Below are positions 27,201 through 34,455 of a DNA stretch of 64,000 bases, one piece after another. The notes beneath the pieces were generated by a model. The model did not search any database and had not been told where the DNA came from. It was given only the letters and a program-made list of their open reading frames with translations. The DNA lies in NCBI GenBank assembly GCA_932294295.1, contig OW028584.1:28120470-28184469 (forward strand), written 5' to 3'. The stretch is from Alitta virens (Eukaryota > Annelida > Polychaeta > Phyllodocida > Nereididae). How positions within the stretch are numbered: the stretch's first letter is position 1; each line of letters starts with the position of its first letter. The translations under genes and the position numbers were made by a program.

Positions 27201-28037
27201 AACTGTGCAGTCTAGACAAAAGAAATTGCAGTCTGTAACTTCTGAGAGAGTAAATTGTATTCCTGAGGGTCGAATAAACTCCAAAACGCTCAAAACTGTC
27301 CTAGACGTCCAACCTGGCTAGTAAACAATGTGTGAATCACGCCTCAGGCTTCCCAAAATAACCACTTGGTAAGGGTGTTGCAATGGGTGCACTTCCGGAA
27401 TAGACAAAGCTTCTTTCTTCGCTTCAAATTAATCTCACAGCTTTAAAAGTATGTTAGAAACTTTAACACACAACGAAATTTGTTCTATGAAATGTGTATG
27501 ACGTGATTTCACTGTTGAGGGACTTGTACTTCACGTATTTTCGCAGAAATCACAGAAATATCACAGTGTTGTCGGACCTTACCGGCGAGGAATGAATCAG
27601 CTAAATTGAAGTTTTCTCCACAGCGCATGCGCACGTCACCTGAGTTGCGTCACTTCCGCTTCTAGATCATTCAATATTCATCTTGTCCCAGAAACTGACC
27701 CAAAATACTAAGATTTATCGAAACTAAAGAATATACGACCTAGATGATACAGACAGAGAGGTTGTGGATAAGATATTCTCAAAGCTAAAGTCTACGCTAG
27801 GAACTGTCATTACACAATAAGCTGGCTAGCTGCCAATAAATTGACCTAGTTCGGCTGAGGTCGTGACCAAACTCAATTTCAACATGGCGGTCTTAAAACA
27901 AGAATCGGATCAGTGGGTGTGTCGTAGATCTACATAGCTAAATAACAGTAAACCAAATAAATGGAAAATAAATAATAACTCACCTGTGGTTGTTGCTGGA
28001 TGTTGATAATATTCTGTGGGTTTATCGTGTCCACCAT
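1..28037 (-). CDS. NFE2L1: CNC-bZIP transcription factor gene (NRF1/NRF2-type), whole locus, 3' end cut by window
   Basis: This is the span of a multi-exon gene whose exons are listed separately. Joining the exons from 27055 down to 1 gives one open frame of about 847 residues with all intron phases compatible. Domain order: NHB1 membrane anchor (residues 6-20), NAWL site (98-101), Neh2-like DIDL/DLG (169-184), ETGE (242-245), Gln-rich segments, sequon-rich segment (about 384-550), HNHTY box (654-658), CNC domain (673-736), bZIP (about 731-800) and Neh3. From family knowledge, such factors dimerise with small MAF proteins on antioxidant response elements and activate proteasome and detoxification genes. 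The HNHTY box and ER anchor are NRF1 traits. The short alternative first exon is an NRF2 trait. The stop codon is not in the window. Orthology to one vertebrate paralogue is not implied; the gene looks pre-duplication. Confidence 0.95.
212..951 (-). other. Last intron in view, with a TA-type MITE at about 385-540
   Basis: Donor GTGTGT (951-946) and acceptor ACAG (215-212) delimit this intron. It contains a copy of a foldback MITE family (CAGCC...TTCA.AGACTTG at 385 onward, inverted partner ending near 540, with the internal hairpin ATCCCATTGGCTAAG/CTCAGCCAATGAGAG). Nothing else was recognised. Confidence 0.7.
952..1074 (-). CDS. NFE2L1: Exon: bZIP basic region core and first zipper heptads
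   Basis: It encodes residues 737-777, beginning [10 protein letters not shown], the invariant CNC basic-region core whose NxxCR residues contact DNA, followed by [18 protein letters not shown] of the leucine zipper. Acceptor CCACAG precedes 1074 and donor GAG/GTGTGT follows 952; both boundaries are phase 0. The split between RRGKNK and VAAQNC is a plausible conserved intron position in this family (from memory, not checked). The zipper pairs with small MAF proteins in known members. Confidence 0.96.
1348..1539 (-). CDS. NFE2L1: Exon: CNC domain
   Basis: It encodes residues 673-736 in phase 0. The CNC (cap'n'collar) domain is clear: [19 protein letters not shown], then a PVERFNEML helix, [19 protein letters not shown], ending at the basic region. 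P-F-x-x-x-x-I-I-x-x-P-V and [10 protein letters not shown] are diagnostic of NRF/NFE2/BACH proteins, with vertebrate NRF1 the closest pattern. Acceptor TTTGTAG precedes 1539; donor AAG/GTAAAA follows 1348. Confidence 0.97.
1540..2075 (-). other. Intron, no recognised element
   Basis: Donor GTGTGT at 2075-2070 and acceptor TTTGTAG ending at 1540. The stretch is AT-rich; I see no repeat family, RNA or conserved block in it. Confidence 0.7.
2076..2443 (-). CDS. NFE2L1: Exon: serine/acidic linker (Neh6-like) with HNHTY box
   Basis: It encodes residues 550-672, entering in phase 1 (first codon G/AG) and leaving in phase 0. SSDSAVSS (561-568) occupies the place of the DSG-type phosphodegron of vertebrate NRF1/NRF2, but the glycine is an alanine. 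An acidic Ser/Asn/Gly-rich stretch follows ([27 protein letters not shown]). VKHNHTY at 652-658 matches the HNHTY box kept in NRF1/NRF3 and insect CncC but missing from NRF2. Sequons NYS, NGS and NHT are present. Acceptor TTTACAG; donor AAG/GTGTGT. Confidence 0.93.
2444..3212 (-). other. Intron, no recognised element
   Basis: Donor G/GTACGTG just left of 3213 and acceptor ending at 2444. AT-rich, with no repeat or RNA gene recognised. Confidence 0.6.
3213..3332 (-). CDS. NFE2L1: Exon: short acidic segment of the activation region
   Basis: It encodes residues 510-550 ([20 protein letters not shown], then [20 protein letters not shown]), entering and leaving in phase 1, which matches the flanking exons exactly. 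NDT is the last sequon of the glycosylation-rich segment. [11 protein letters not shown] is a short acidic amphipathic motif of the kind seen in CNC activation domains. Acceptor TTTTCAG, donor G/GTACGT. Confidence rests on phase agreement and on codon-like sequence between two secure exons. Confidence 0.88.
3333..9007 (-). other. 5.7-kb intron with an hAT-like MITE and a TA microsatellite
   Basis: Donor GGTAAGT at 9008-9002. The intron holds the 316-bp MITE at 6902-7217, an (AT)n run at 7242-7268 and many homopolymer A/T tracts. Short open frames in it show no recognisable domain. Confidence 0.6.
6902..7217. mobile_element. 316-bp MITE with 7-bp target duplication
   Basis: The left end GGGTATAGTGCAGTATAGCG is inverted at the right end (CGCTATACTGCAC...CCC), continuing through GGACCCAAAT/TCTGGGTCC. 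AATAGTT flanks it on both sides (6895-6901 and 7218-7224). No coding capacity is seen. The right half of a related copy lies at about 15253-15358 (shared TGACGTCA, GGCCTGGCAA and GCTATACTGCACTTTTTC), so this is a family. Size, TIRs and 7-8 bp duplication suggest the hAT superfamily. Confidence 0.8.
9008..9178 (-). CDS. NFE2L1: Exon: N-glycosylation sequon-rich segment, second half
   Basis: It encodes residues 453-510, entering in phase 1 (A/AT = Asn) and leaving in phase 1 (G/GA = Gly). Sequons are dense: [12 protein letters not shown], with NDT just after. This is the counterpart of the Asn/Ser/Thr-rich (NST) domain of vertebrate NRF1, which is glycosylated in the ER lumen and later deglycosylated by NGLY1/PNG1. 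Acceptor TATTTTCAG at 9179-9187; donor GTAAGT. The short soluble isoform would carry the same segment without meeting the glycosylation machinery. Confidence 0.92.
9179..14425 (-). other. 5.2-kb intron, low-complexity rich
   Basis: Bounded by donor GTGAGT left of 14426 and acceptor TTTCAG right of 9178. It holds poly-A near 10175-10205, poly-T blocks near 12898-12948 and otherwise AT-rich unique sequence. No gene or clear transposon was recognised. Confidence 0.6.
14426..14705 (-). CDS. NFE2L1: Exon: activation segment and sequon-rich NST domain, first half
   Basis: It encodes residues 360-453, phase 0 in and phase 1 out. [15 protein letters not shown] is an acidic amphipathic helix typical of CNC activation domains. 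It is followed by a Thr/Asn-rich stretch with sequons NET, NGT, NGT, NST and NTT, including an exact internal repeat (NVNGT twice). Together with the next exon this gives about ten sequons in about 140 residues, the hallmark of ER-processed NRF1. Acceptor GTTTACAG; donor A/GTGAGT. Confidence 0.94.
14706..16720 (-). other. Intron with tRNA-derived SINE and partial MITE
   Basis: Contains the SINE-like element at 14826-14945 and, at about 15253-15358, the right half of the MITE family described at 6902-7217. The remainder is AT-rich with no recognised gene. Confidence 0.65.
14826..14945 (+). mobile_element. tRNA-derived SINE (Leu/Ser-like head)
   Basis: GGTGGCCAAGTGGTTAAGG resembles the A box of class II tRNAs, and CCAGGTTTGGTTCTTGACC resembles a diverged B box in its stem. 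A tRNA gene would need a closed acceptor stem, which I do not see, so a SINE head is more likely. Intronic, on the strand opposite the host gene. Confidence 0.5.
16721..16984 (-). CDS. NFE2L1: Exon: acidic coiled segment with polyglutamine
   Basis: It encodes residues 272-359, both ends phase 0. It starts [20 protein letters not shown], comparable in place to the short leucine helix after the ETGE motif in NRF1/NRF2. Then come a Val/Pro-rich stretch, [12 protein letters not shown] and a run of ten glutamines (positions about 16758-16788, mixed CAG/CAA codons). Acceptor TTATTAG, donor CAG/GTAAGC. The Gln run may vary in length between individuals. Confidence 0.92.
16985..17457 (-). other. Intron, no recognised element
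   Basis: Donor GTGAGT (17457-17452) and acceptor ATTAG. AT-rich unique sequence. Confidence 0.6.
17458..17634 (-). CDS. NFE2L1: Exon: Neh2-like ETGE KEAP1-binding motif
   Basis: It encodes residues 213-271, both ends phase 0. An acidic Gln-rich lead ([16 protein letters not shown]) is followed by [13 protein letters not shown], with ETGE at 242-245. DGETGE is the form in vertebrate NRF1, and E(T/S)GE is the high-affinity contact for the KEAP1 Kelch domain in NRF2. ETGE lies 60 residues after the DLG motif, close to the 50 in human NRF2, so a two-site hinge-and-latch arrangement is possible. Acceptor GCGTTCAG, donor GAT/GTGAGT. Confidence 0.96.
17635..18343 (-). other. Intron with one short MITE
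   Basis: Donor TTA/GTAAGT at 18343-18338. Contains the 141-bp inverted-repeat element at 17826-17966; otherwise nothing recognised. Confidence 0.65.
17826..17966. mobile_element. 141-bp MITE with GATAT target duplication
   Basis: Ends CAGGGATGTGATT and AATCAAATCCCTG form an imperfect terminal inverted repeat. GATAT flanks both sides (17821-17825 and 17967-17971). The interior repeats AAAACCGGA. No coding potential. Confidence 0.7.
18344..18475 (-). CDS. NFE2L1: Shared Neh2/NHB2 exon with DIDL helix and DLG motif
   Basis: It encodes residues 169-212 of the long form, starting at [11 protein letters not shown] and continuing [12 protein letters not shown] (DLG at 182-184), then a Lys/Glu/Gln helix ending [24 protein letters not shown] is among the most conserved blocks of NRF1/NRF2 and CncC: the low-affinity KEAP1 DLG site plus a helix rich in acceptor lysines. 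Both ends are phase 0 (acceptor TTTACAG, donor GTAAGT). Both alternative first exons (26552-27055 and 27984-28037) join here. The acceptor sits about 14 bp from a 311-bp tandem array. Confidence 0.97.
18489..19421. repeat. Three perfect tandem copies of a 311-bp unit
   Basis: Copies start at CACTATGATTAGG at 18489, 18800 and 19111, and the array ends at 19421 with exactly three full units. By eye the copies are identical along their length, so the array is recent or was collapsed/expanded in assembly. The first unit begins about 14 bp from the Neh2 exon acceptor. Each unit carries, on the minus strand, a branch-point-like CCTAATCA. A diverged fragment (TCATCATTACGCCTGCCTCTG) sits near 20910, so the unit derives from a dispersed sequence. 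Confidence 0.95.
21888..22454. mobile_element. 567-bp non-autonomous hAT-like element with 8-bp target duplication
   Basis: Left end TAGTGTTGTGTATC and right end GGTACACAACACCA form imperfect terminal inverted repeats. Subterminal sequences CGATACATATCGCGATAC and ACGATATATCGTG are also mutually palindromic. ATAAAAGC occurs immediately outside both ends (21880-21887 and 22455-22462), the 8-bp duplication typical of hAT transposons. No transposase frame inside. Confidence 0.88.
26552..27055 (-). CDS. NFE2L1: Alternative first coding exon A: NRF1-type ER-anchored N-terminus
   Basis: ATG at 27055 (AAAACAATGA, A at -3) opens 168 codons ending DELTKE in phase 0 before GTATGA. Residues 6-20 ([15 protein letters not shown]) are the NHB1 membrane/ER-targeting helix of NRF1, followed by NYLTNF and [18 protein letters not shown], close to the vertebrate NRF1 N-terminus. 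RINAWLAN places W100-L101 at the site where the aspartic protease DDI2/DDI-1 cuts NRF1 to free the active fragment. LTKE joined to DMDLIDILW mirrors the vertebrate NRF1 junction. This form should be ER-glycosylated and, on proteasome stress, retrotranslocated and cleaved. An acceptor-like ACTACAG just upstream (27071-27077) would also allow in-frame splicing from exon B. Confidence 0.95.
27056..27983 (-). other. Region between the two alternative first exons
   Basis: It is both the first part of the short-form intron (donor GTGAGT at 27983-27978) and the probable 5' untranslated region and promoter of the exon A transcript. It contains the promoter-like cluster at 27623-27660. No other coding exon was recognised. 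Confidence 0.6.
27623..27660 (-). promoter_or_regulatory. Probable promoter of the long (exon A) isoform
   Basis: A compact GC-rich cluster in AT-rich surroundings: GCGCATGCGC (27623-27632, palindromic nuclear-respiratory-factor-1/alpha-Pal site), ACGTCA half-CRE (27633-27638), a second GCGTCA (27647-27652) and CACTTCCG (27651-27658, an ETS site on the minus strand). It lies about 570 bp upstream of the exon A ATG with no TATA box, as in housekeeping promoters. Inferred from motifs only. Confidence 0.5.
27984..28037 (-). CDS. NFE2L1: Alternative first coding exon B: NRF2-type short soluble N-terminus
   Basis: ATG at 28037 in the strong context GCCAAGATGG opens 18 codons, [18 protein letters not shown], ending exactly before a consensus donor GTGAGT in phase 0. 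Spliced to 18475 it reads ...[13 protein letters not shown]. Vertebrate NRF2 has the same design: a 15-residue first exon starting MMDL and ending in glutamines, then DMDLIDILW. The product lacks NHB1 and would be cytosolic and KEAP1-regulated, about 697 residues up to the window edge. Support is design, phase, Kozak and donor; transcript evidence is not available here. Confidence 0.8.
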
Positions 28038-28065
28038 CTTGGCCGGATCGTGTTCACTGATCTGT

Positions 28066-28106
28066 GTCAGCAATCTTTCACGTGAAAAATATGGCAATGA
28101 CACAGC
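28066..28106 (-). promoter_or_regulatory. Candidate ARE/MARE and E-box upstream of exon B
   Basis: Within 70 bp upstream of the exon B ATG are ATGACACAGC (28097-28106), matching the antioxidant response element core RTGACnnnGC; CACGTG (28079-28084), an E-box; and TGCTGAC on the minus strand (28066-28072), a MAF half-site. CNC/MAF dimers bind such sites, and vertebrate NRF2 regulates itself through AREs, so autoregulation is plausible. Motifs this short also occur by chance. Confidence 0.4.
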
Positions 28107-31100
28107 TTCGTGTGCGTTCTAGAGCTCCAATATGATCTTAAAATTGTCCTTATGTATTCAAATTATACTCATATAAATTTTGGGTGGCGATATTACCCTG
28201 TTCGAGCGTATTTTCTCTAGTAAAATTATCCGGTCGGGCGATGACCCTCCTCCACTGGAGCTCTCCTGTTCTTTGGACCAAATTCTATTCTCCAATCGAC
28301 CAATGAGAATGCGCTGCCATCACTTACGTGAACACTCACTTTTTTTGTCACCCTGGACACTTCAACAATCAAGTGCAGACGGCTACTGTTGAAACTGTAA
28401 AGCTAATGCAAACATAAGTAAAAAATGTTTGGGCCATATATTGGCTGTTCAATAAGTCATGAAGGCACATAAATTTATTTCAATATTTGATATATATATA
28501 TATAGGCCTACATGTGTGGACCAAAGAGAACATTTTATACCTGAAATATATATTAAATAGTATACTCTGCTGTAGGCTGTCTATGTTCCGTTTAAGATAT
28601 AGTTCAAATTATTAATGTTTATAATAAATAATTAATAATAATTGGAGTACATAATTAATTGTCTAGTTAGTATAGGTCTATCTAATGTATACTAGTTGTT
28701 ACGAAATACAAATTAGAAGACAATCCAGACTTATAGCAGCTAAGCTCCCTTGGTGGCACCACCAGCTTAGTACTGATCTGCCACCTGGTGTCTTCGATGC
28801 CCATCAGTTAAATTTCAGGTTACATGTATGTTTATCGATGCCATGGTAATTAAAGTGTACAAATAGCCAACTGTTATAAGCCTTGCTACTCTGCTAGCAT
28901 TAGTTGTGGCTCTTCATATCGATCATTTTTTTGGTTTGCGTGCCTGGATAATCATGCTAGATTTGTTGAAGAACAGATCATTTGAGAAGTGTGTGTGAGG
29001 TGGGACTATATATTTATAAATGGTTTAATATTAAATTATTTATGGAAAGTATTTATGTCGTGATTAATTGTTATGTAAATATTACTAATAGTGTATTAAT
29101 AAGGTCAGCCAATACCAACTAGGCCTATAGGAAAGTGAACATAGACCAACAGTTACTAACCATTAGCCTACAACAGAGAACCATGTTCAGAAAATGTGGG
29201 ATTAAATTGTTAACATCGGGTAAAGCACACAATGCAGGCTATATGAATAACAAATTTCCAAAATTGATGAATAACATGTAAGCTTCCAATCATATTCTAG
29301 TCCGCAAGGCAAGTTCTTAAAAAGTAAAATATGTTTAGAACGGTAACAGTCAAGCAATTGTGAAACATGTTTTCCCGTAAACATTTGTTTTCCTAATTAA
29401 GACAGCCCAATTATAATTTTATAAACATATTTTCTTGACAGGGTGTTCATTCATATATGGAAAACAAAACTCCATGCCATGGCTGACATTGATTAATGGC
29501 CATCCTAGCAGTGTACCTTGTCAATATGGTTCCACAAGGAATTTTATACATTAGGCCTATCCTCAAACCACTTATCATTAACAATTTACCCTGCCCTAGG
29601 GTTTAGATAATGAAAGACCCAGAGCTTATACTACACATTGTAATAACTGAGAAAGTTAAGTGATCGCACATTAATTATTGTGGAGATTTGTGCCATCTTT
29701 ATTGCTGTCTCATTTGAATTCATTGCTTTATACATAACTGGAGAGTCAATTCCACTGTGATTTACATTAAAAAGATTATTGTCCAGAAATATAAGGAACC
29801 ATCAAATCATCATCACAGAATGTATCAAGGACTGTTGCCAAGGACTGTTGCCAAGGACTGTGGAAGTTGTGGAACATCATCATCAGGAACACAAAATCTA
29901 CACATATAGGGATCTACACACATTAGATCACAGTGCCCTACTAAAAAGGACTATCATTTACAGGACTGTGAGTTATATTAGAACATCATTTTGTGATTTA
30001 TATTGATTTGTATTGTTGCCTATTAGTAAATTGTTAAACTGTAAAATTATGAGTTTGTCATCCTTTGCTGCTAATCTATAACACTGTTATCATGTTGAAT
30101 GGATAATAATTCTAACTCTGTGTGTCAACTGACACACACAAGTTACATATAATTTTATGTGGTCAATGCTGTTATGTGTTTTGTATAATATAATAATACA
30201 TCTTTCGTCAGTTTAAACACCAACTCAAAAAGCTGTTATTGGCCAGAGCTGCTCTGCAAGTCTCAAGTTCAAATCTCCAGCCCAGGCAGTCGCACTCTCG
30301 AGGTCATTTTAAGTTCAGTAAGCTGGAAGTTTCATGAGATGGTAAATTGGTAGTGTCAGGGTCATTGCGAAAAGGTCACTAATAAACGAGCTTAAATGTC
30401 ACTGCTAAATGATTCTGGGGAAATTGGATATTTTCTACGGGACAATTTTCATTCAGATGGGTCACATGATATGGCAATTTTTTTATGAATGGCTGCAGAC
30501 GATGTGCAGTTACCTTTCATAGACGACAGGTGAGAATGCACGCAGACACCACCTGGTGTTTGCATTGTAAACCAATGCTTCATCCCATTAACTACAGATC
30601 GGCTCCGGTTTCATGTGACATTTCCAGGCCTGTAATCAGTGATATGAGAATAACATGAAAACAGGAAGACATTTTCACAAAGCATTACTTAGTAGAACAA
30701 CTTCCTGAGTAGATTGCAAATACGGTGAAAAAATTACAGATGTTGGCCAGGCTGACGTGAGTGACATCACCTAAGATTCTGGTATAAAAAATTCAACAGT
30801 GTTGTATCATTGCCATTTTTCACAAGGTTTTTTGATGCTAATTGATGGGGTACATTTATTATATAAAGCTTGATCAGGTCACATGACATGGCTGCGGGGA
30901 CAGTAGAAGAGAGTGGGGTAAATGTAAATGTAATACGATTTTCTGTTGGCTATTCGCAACGAGCTCAGCTATCCTTGGCAGGCCTGTTCTAGCTTGACCC
31001 TTTCTCAACTCCCTGGGGAGTATGCACATAGTGTGCATCCATTTCAGCACTCTGTTTGTCAACCAGTACATTAGGAATGAAGCAGTGGTTAAAGAAAGAT

Positions 31101-31160
31101 CTGCTCAGTTCTTCCATGCTGTGGCTGGGATTTACCCAAAACGACCATGCATGCATGTAC
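28107..31160. other. Intergenic, no recognised gene
   Basis: AT-rich sequence upstream of the CNC gene. It has a small tandem repeat (about 13 bp, AAGGACTGTTGCC, three times near 29827-29866), an old tRNA-SINE-like trace near 30270 (AAGTTCAAATC) and a diverged SINE fragment near 30955-31140 related to that at 49800-49980. Confidence 0.5.
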
Positions 31161-31570
31161 AGTTAGTTTCATAAAAGATGGTCGATTCTAGACAGCAGCA
31201 GCTACCTATTCCTGGCTGTACATATAACTGGCTAAATCCAGCTGCCTCTGTCTACTCCTAGCTCATAGTCGGCTTACTACCACCACTTACTACCACCACT
31301 TACTACCACCACTTACTACCACCACTGAAAAACTATAAGCCTTGGTGAATGTAAGAAATTTATCCGAAATATCACAAATATGTATTTGTAATAGGCATCA
31401 TCTTTTAAGCAATGACAAATATGAGTAACTCTCGAATGGTGCTGCATGTACTTTTAGATCCGGCTTTGAGTAGCCAGACCGTTTCGTTAAGAAGGAGCTA
31501 GGTAGCAAAGTATAGAAGAAGTTGTTTAGCTTTGTCTAGGTTCAATTGACAGGCCATTTTTAATGTGACC
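31161..31570. mobile_element. Copy of an AGTTAGTTTCAT-type MITE with internal tandem expansion
   Basis: Starts AGTTAGTTTCATAAAAGATG and continues GGTCGATTCTAGACAGC. It shares long blocks with the cleaner copy at 38397-38661 (CTTGGTGAATGTAAGAAATT, TTTGTCTAGGTT, TTGACAGGCC). The right inverted end is decayed. Four to five copies of TTACTACCACCAC (about 31267-31326) have expanded inside it. A third, partial copy lies at about 57285-57400 in the peptide gene's intron. Confidence 0.7.
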
Positions 31571-31765
31571 AATACCTGATCCAGCCACTGGACCTTGGAT
31601 GAAATAGTTCATCAGACTGGACTCCACCCCTTGTATCAGGCTGAACTTTGACAGTAGAGGTGGTGCCCTGCGTTGAAAGTTTAGATAACACGAATAGGTG
31701 GGGATTAACTAACATTTTTTTGGGTTATATATATGTATATGGGATATATCAGCAACAAAAATGTC

Positions 31766-31908
31766 AGTTAACTCCCGACTATGAGGGACATAACTTACTT
31801 ATACTCCATTAAACATATTTACTAATTTGTTTGATTGTGTGTTCTGTTAATTTTTACTGCCTTTATTATGCAAGACAAGTTTAGTTTGCAATCAGGAGGG
31901 AGTTAACT
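31766..31908. mobile_element. 143-bp foldback element with AGTTAACTCC ends
   Basis: Left AGTTAACTCCCGACTATGAG and right GGAGGGAGTTAACT are inverted. The same sequence occurs in opposite orientation at 60724-60861, and its left part again at about 60923-61065, where it is interrupted by another MITE. A repeat family of unknown class. Confidence 0.65.
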
Positions 31909-31980
31909 AACACTTTCGTTGGTAATATCCCACTCAGAACAATAGGAAAACTAGATCTGTGAAGCAAGCTACCTGGCGCT

Positions 31981-32225
31981 GAGAAAAATCGGCTGAAAGT
32001 TGGTTTTCGGCCAACAGCCAACCGACCAACCAACCTACCAAAACTAGTTCGAAGGACCCCAGAAACAATATTGCCAGAAACAATATGCAAAAATTAAGCC
32101 ATGAAATCTAGTTCTAATGCTTGATTATTGTTTCTGGGGTCCTTAGAATTAGTTTTGGTAGGTTGGTTGGTCGGTTGGCTGCCGTCTGAAAACCAACTTT
32201 CTGTCAAGTAAATGGAATTTTTCTC
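31981..32225. repeat. Large imperfect inverted repeat (foldback)
   Basis: Left arm 31981-32070 and right arm 32125-32225 are imperfect reverse complements, with blocks AACCAACC/GGTTGGTT, CCAAAACTAGTTC/GAATTAGTTTTGG and GGACCCCAGAAACAATA/TATTGTTTCTGGGGTCC. The spacer is about 54 bp. The DNA could form a stem of about 90 bp. No transposase nearby. Confidence 0.75.
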
Positions 32226-32307
32226 AAGTAAATGGGCTTGTATGCAAAAATGAAGTGAAATGAAATTTACTGTGGCTGCTTTATAATTTCTTAACATATG
32301 ACAAGTT

Positions 32308-32450
32308 CAAGTAAACGCCAAGTAGCCAGCGCCAAGTAGCTATCTTCAAGGCCACTCAAGTAAATGCCAAGTAGCCAGCGCCAGGTAGCTGACTTCAAGA
32401 TATTTCAAGTAAATGCCAAGTAGCCAGCGCCAGGTAGCTGACTTCACAGA
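32308..32450. repeat. Three tandem copies of a 49-bp unit
   Basis: CAAGTAAA.GCCAAGTAGCC begins at 32308, 32357 and 32406, each followed by AGCGCCA(A/G)GTAGCT. The array lies directly beside the LINE tail and shares its CAAGT character, so it may have grown from the LINE 3' terminus. Confidence 0.85.
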
Positions 32451-32576
32451 TCTAGGAAAACTATCTAGTTGGAGTAAAATTTTTTGTAAAACCTTTCTGA
32501 TCAGGAAGAATGACATTAGAAGTTTAGGGATGTCCTTCCAAAATAATAGCGCAATGGTAAAAACCAGATACAAGTC

Positions 32577-34455
32577 AAGTCAAGTCAAGTCAACTTTATT
32601 GCGGACTCTAGGTCCATAAAAGGTAGAGAATACATATATGATAAATGGGTCAGAACGACCCCAGACATCAAGAGAATTTAAGAGAATCTATCTTATCATA
32701 GGAACTGCAATAACCAATGAGAAGCAAAGCTGCCGCTGTGAAGCACACCCATGTCATAGATCTTTTTAACTAATATCTTACTGGACGACCTCACTCTGCA
32801 ATGTAAATTAAAACAAGTTTTCCGAATAATGCATTTTGGACTGGGAATGTCAGACATGGTGTACATCAGAGAGACACTGCATCTCATTGGCAGGTACAAA
32901 AATCTTCTAATGCAATTATTATATGATACAAATAATCTTCGCAATTTGTAAGCACAGTAGTTAAGCCATAATGCACAGCAATACATGTTACTGCCGAAAG
33001 TTTTGTACAAGAAACATTTGACATAATCAGTACATTTGCTAAATCTTTTCCTGAGCATGTTACTTCTACAATACAAGCTTCTAATTTGTCTGTCTATATC
33101 CCTGGCATCAGAGAAAGTTGAAGTGATGATATGGCCAAGATATTTCACTTCACTAACAATTTCAAGTTTCCGGTCATTAATGAAGAACTCTGGGACAGAG
33201 TACTTTGTAGGCCCTTTTTCAATACACATACAAACTGTCTTTTCAACATTATAAACAAGGTCAGCATCTGAACTAAACCTGTGACATACATTTAGCATAC
33301 TTTGCAGCCCACCAGCCGAGGGTGAAAAAAGCACGACATCATCTGCATACATAATATGATTAATTTTACCACTTCCATAAGAAAGGCCACAATGCAGAGA
33401 TTCTAATTCTATACTCAGGCCATTAACATAAACATTGAATAGAAAAGGAGACAACACACCCCCTTGCCTAACACCATTGGAAACATTAAAAGTATCTGAT
33501 GTAACAGCACCCCATCGGACGTACATACTCTGGTTATAGTACCAAAAATCCAATAATCTGACAATACACTTAGGGATGCCCCTTTCCAGCAAAACATTCA
33601 TTAATCGGTTGTGATTGACCCTGTCAAACGCCTTGGAGGCATCAAGGAAACAACAGTAAACAGTACTTCCTGACTTCAAATAAGAATTTACCAATTCTTT
33701 GAGAACATAAATACACTGATCAGTACTCTGACTTTTTTGAAATCCAAATTGATTTGGTAATGTCCACAGGTAAACATCGATTTTACACAGAATAATTCTT
33801 TCAATGACTTTGGTTAATAAATTAGACAGTGCTATTGGTCTGTAATTGTCCTTGGATGTGAGTGACCTACATATATTTTTGACAATGGGTACTAACATTG
33901 ATTGAATCATACTGCTTGGCATAAAGCCATGTACAAGCATACCTGATATAAGAAAGGCAAGAATAACATTTAATCTAGGTGAGGCATATTTAAAATGCTC
34001 ACCTACAAGACTATAAGGTCCCGCAGATTTATTACCAGGTAGACTTTTTATACAATCAGCTACAACCTTAGATGTGACCATCATATTTTCAGAGTAAGCA
34101 CAATTATACACACCAGGATTACGATTACCATAGAGATTAAACATTTGATAATAATGATCTCTCCACATCATAACAATATTTCTAGAGCCAGAAACCTCGT
34201 CAATATTGTTAGGTAATGGCACTTTGGAAGAGTTTACATGTTTGACATCTTTCCAAAAAGCATCATAGTGCTTATTGAGCATCTTCTTTGCTAAGGCATC
34301 AGCCTTACATGACTCTTCATTACGTTTACTTTGCTGTAAGGCGTACTTAAAACGAGCTTTACATCTTTTCATTAGTTGAAATACTGGTCCATTTCTTGCT
34401 TTATTCGTGAGTACCCTGGGGGTTTCTGCAATATTGAGCAAGGAAGATGATAGAG
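32577..34455 (-). mobile_element. 5'-truncated non-LTR retrotransposon with reverse transcriptase
   Basis: An open frame from about 34455 down to the stop at 32696-32698 encodes a LINE reverse transcriptase. Motifs in order: NYRPIALSN, FGFQKSQSTDQ, FLDASKAFDRVNH (catalytic Asp), NGVRQGGVLSPFLFNVYVNG, YADDVVLFSP (catalytic Asp pair, codons at 33339-33350) and KYLGHII. This is the RT of CR1/L2/jockey-like elements; the clade is not resolved. No endonuclease domain is present, so the element is 5' truncated. After the stop, about 120 bp of 3' sequence ends in a (TTGAC)n tail at 32577-32598. The RT frame is intact, which implies recent insertion. Confidence 0.93.
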
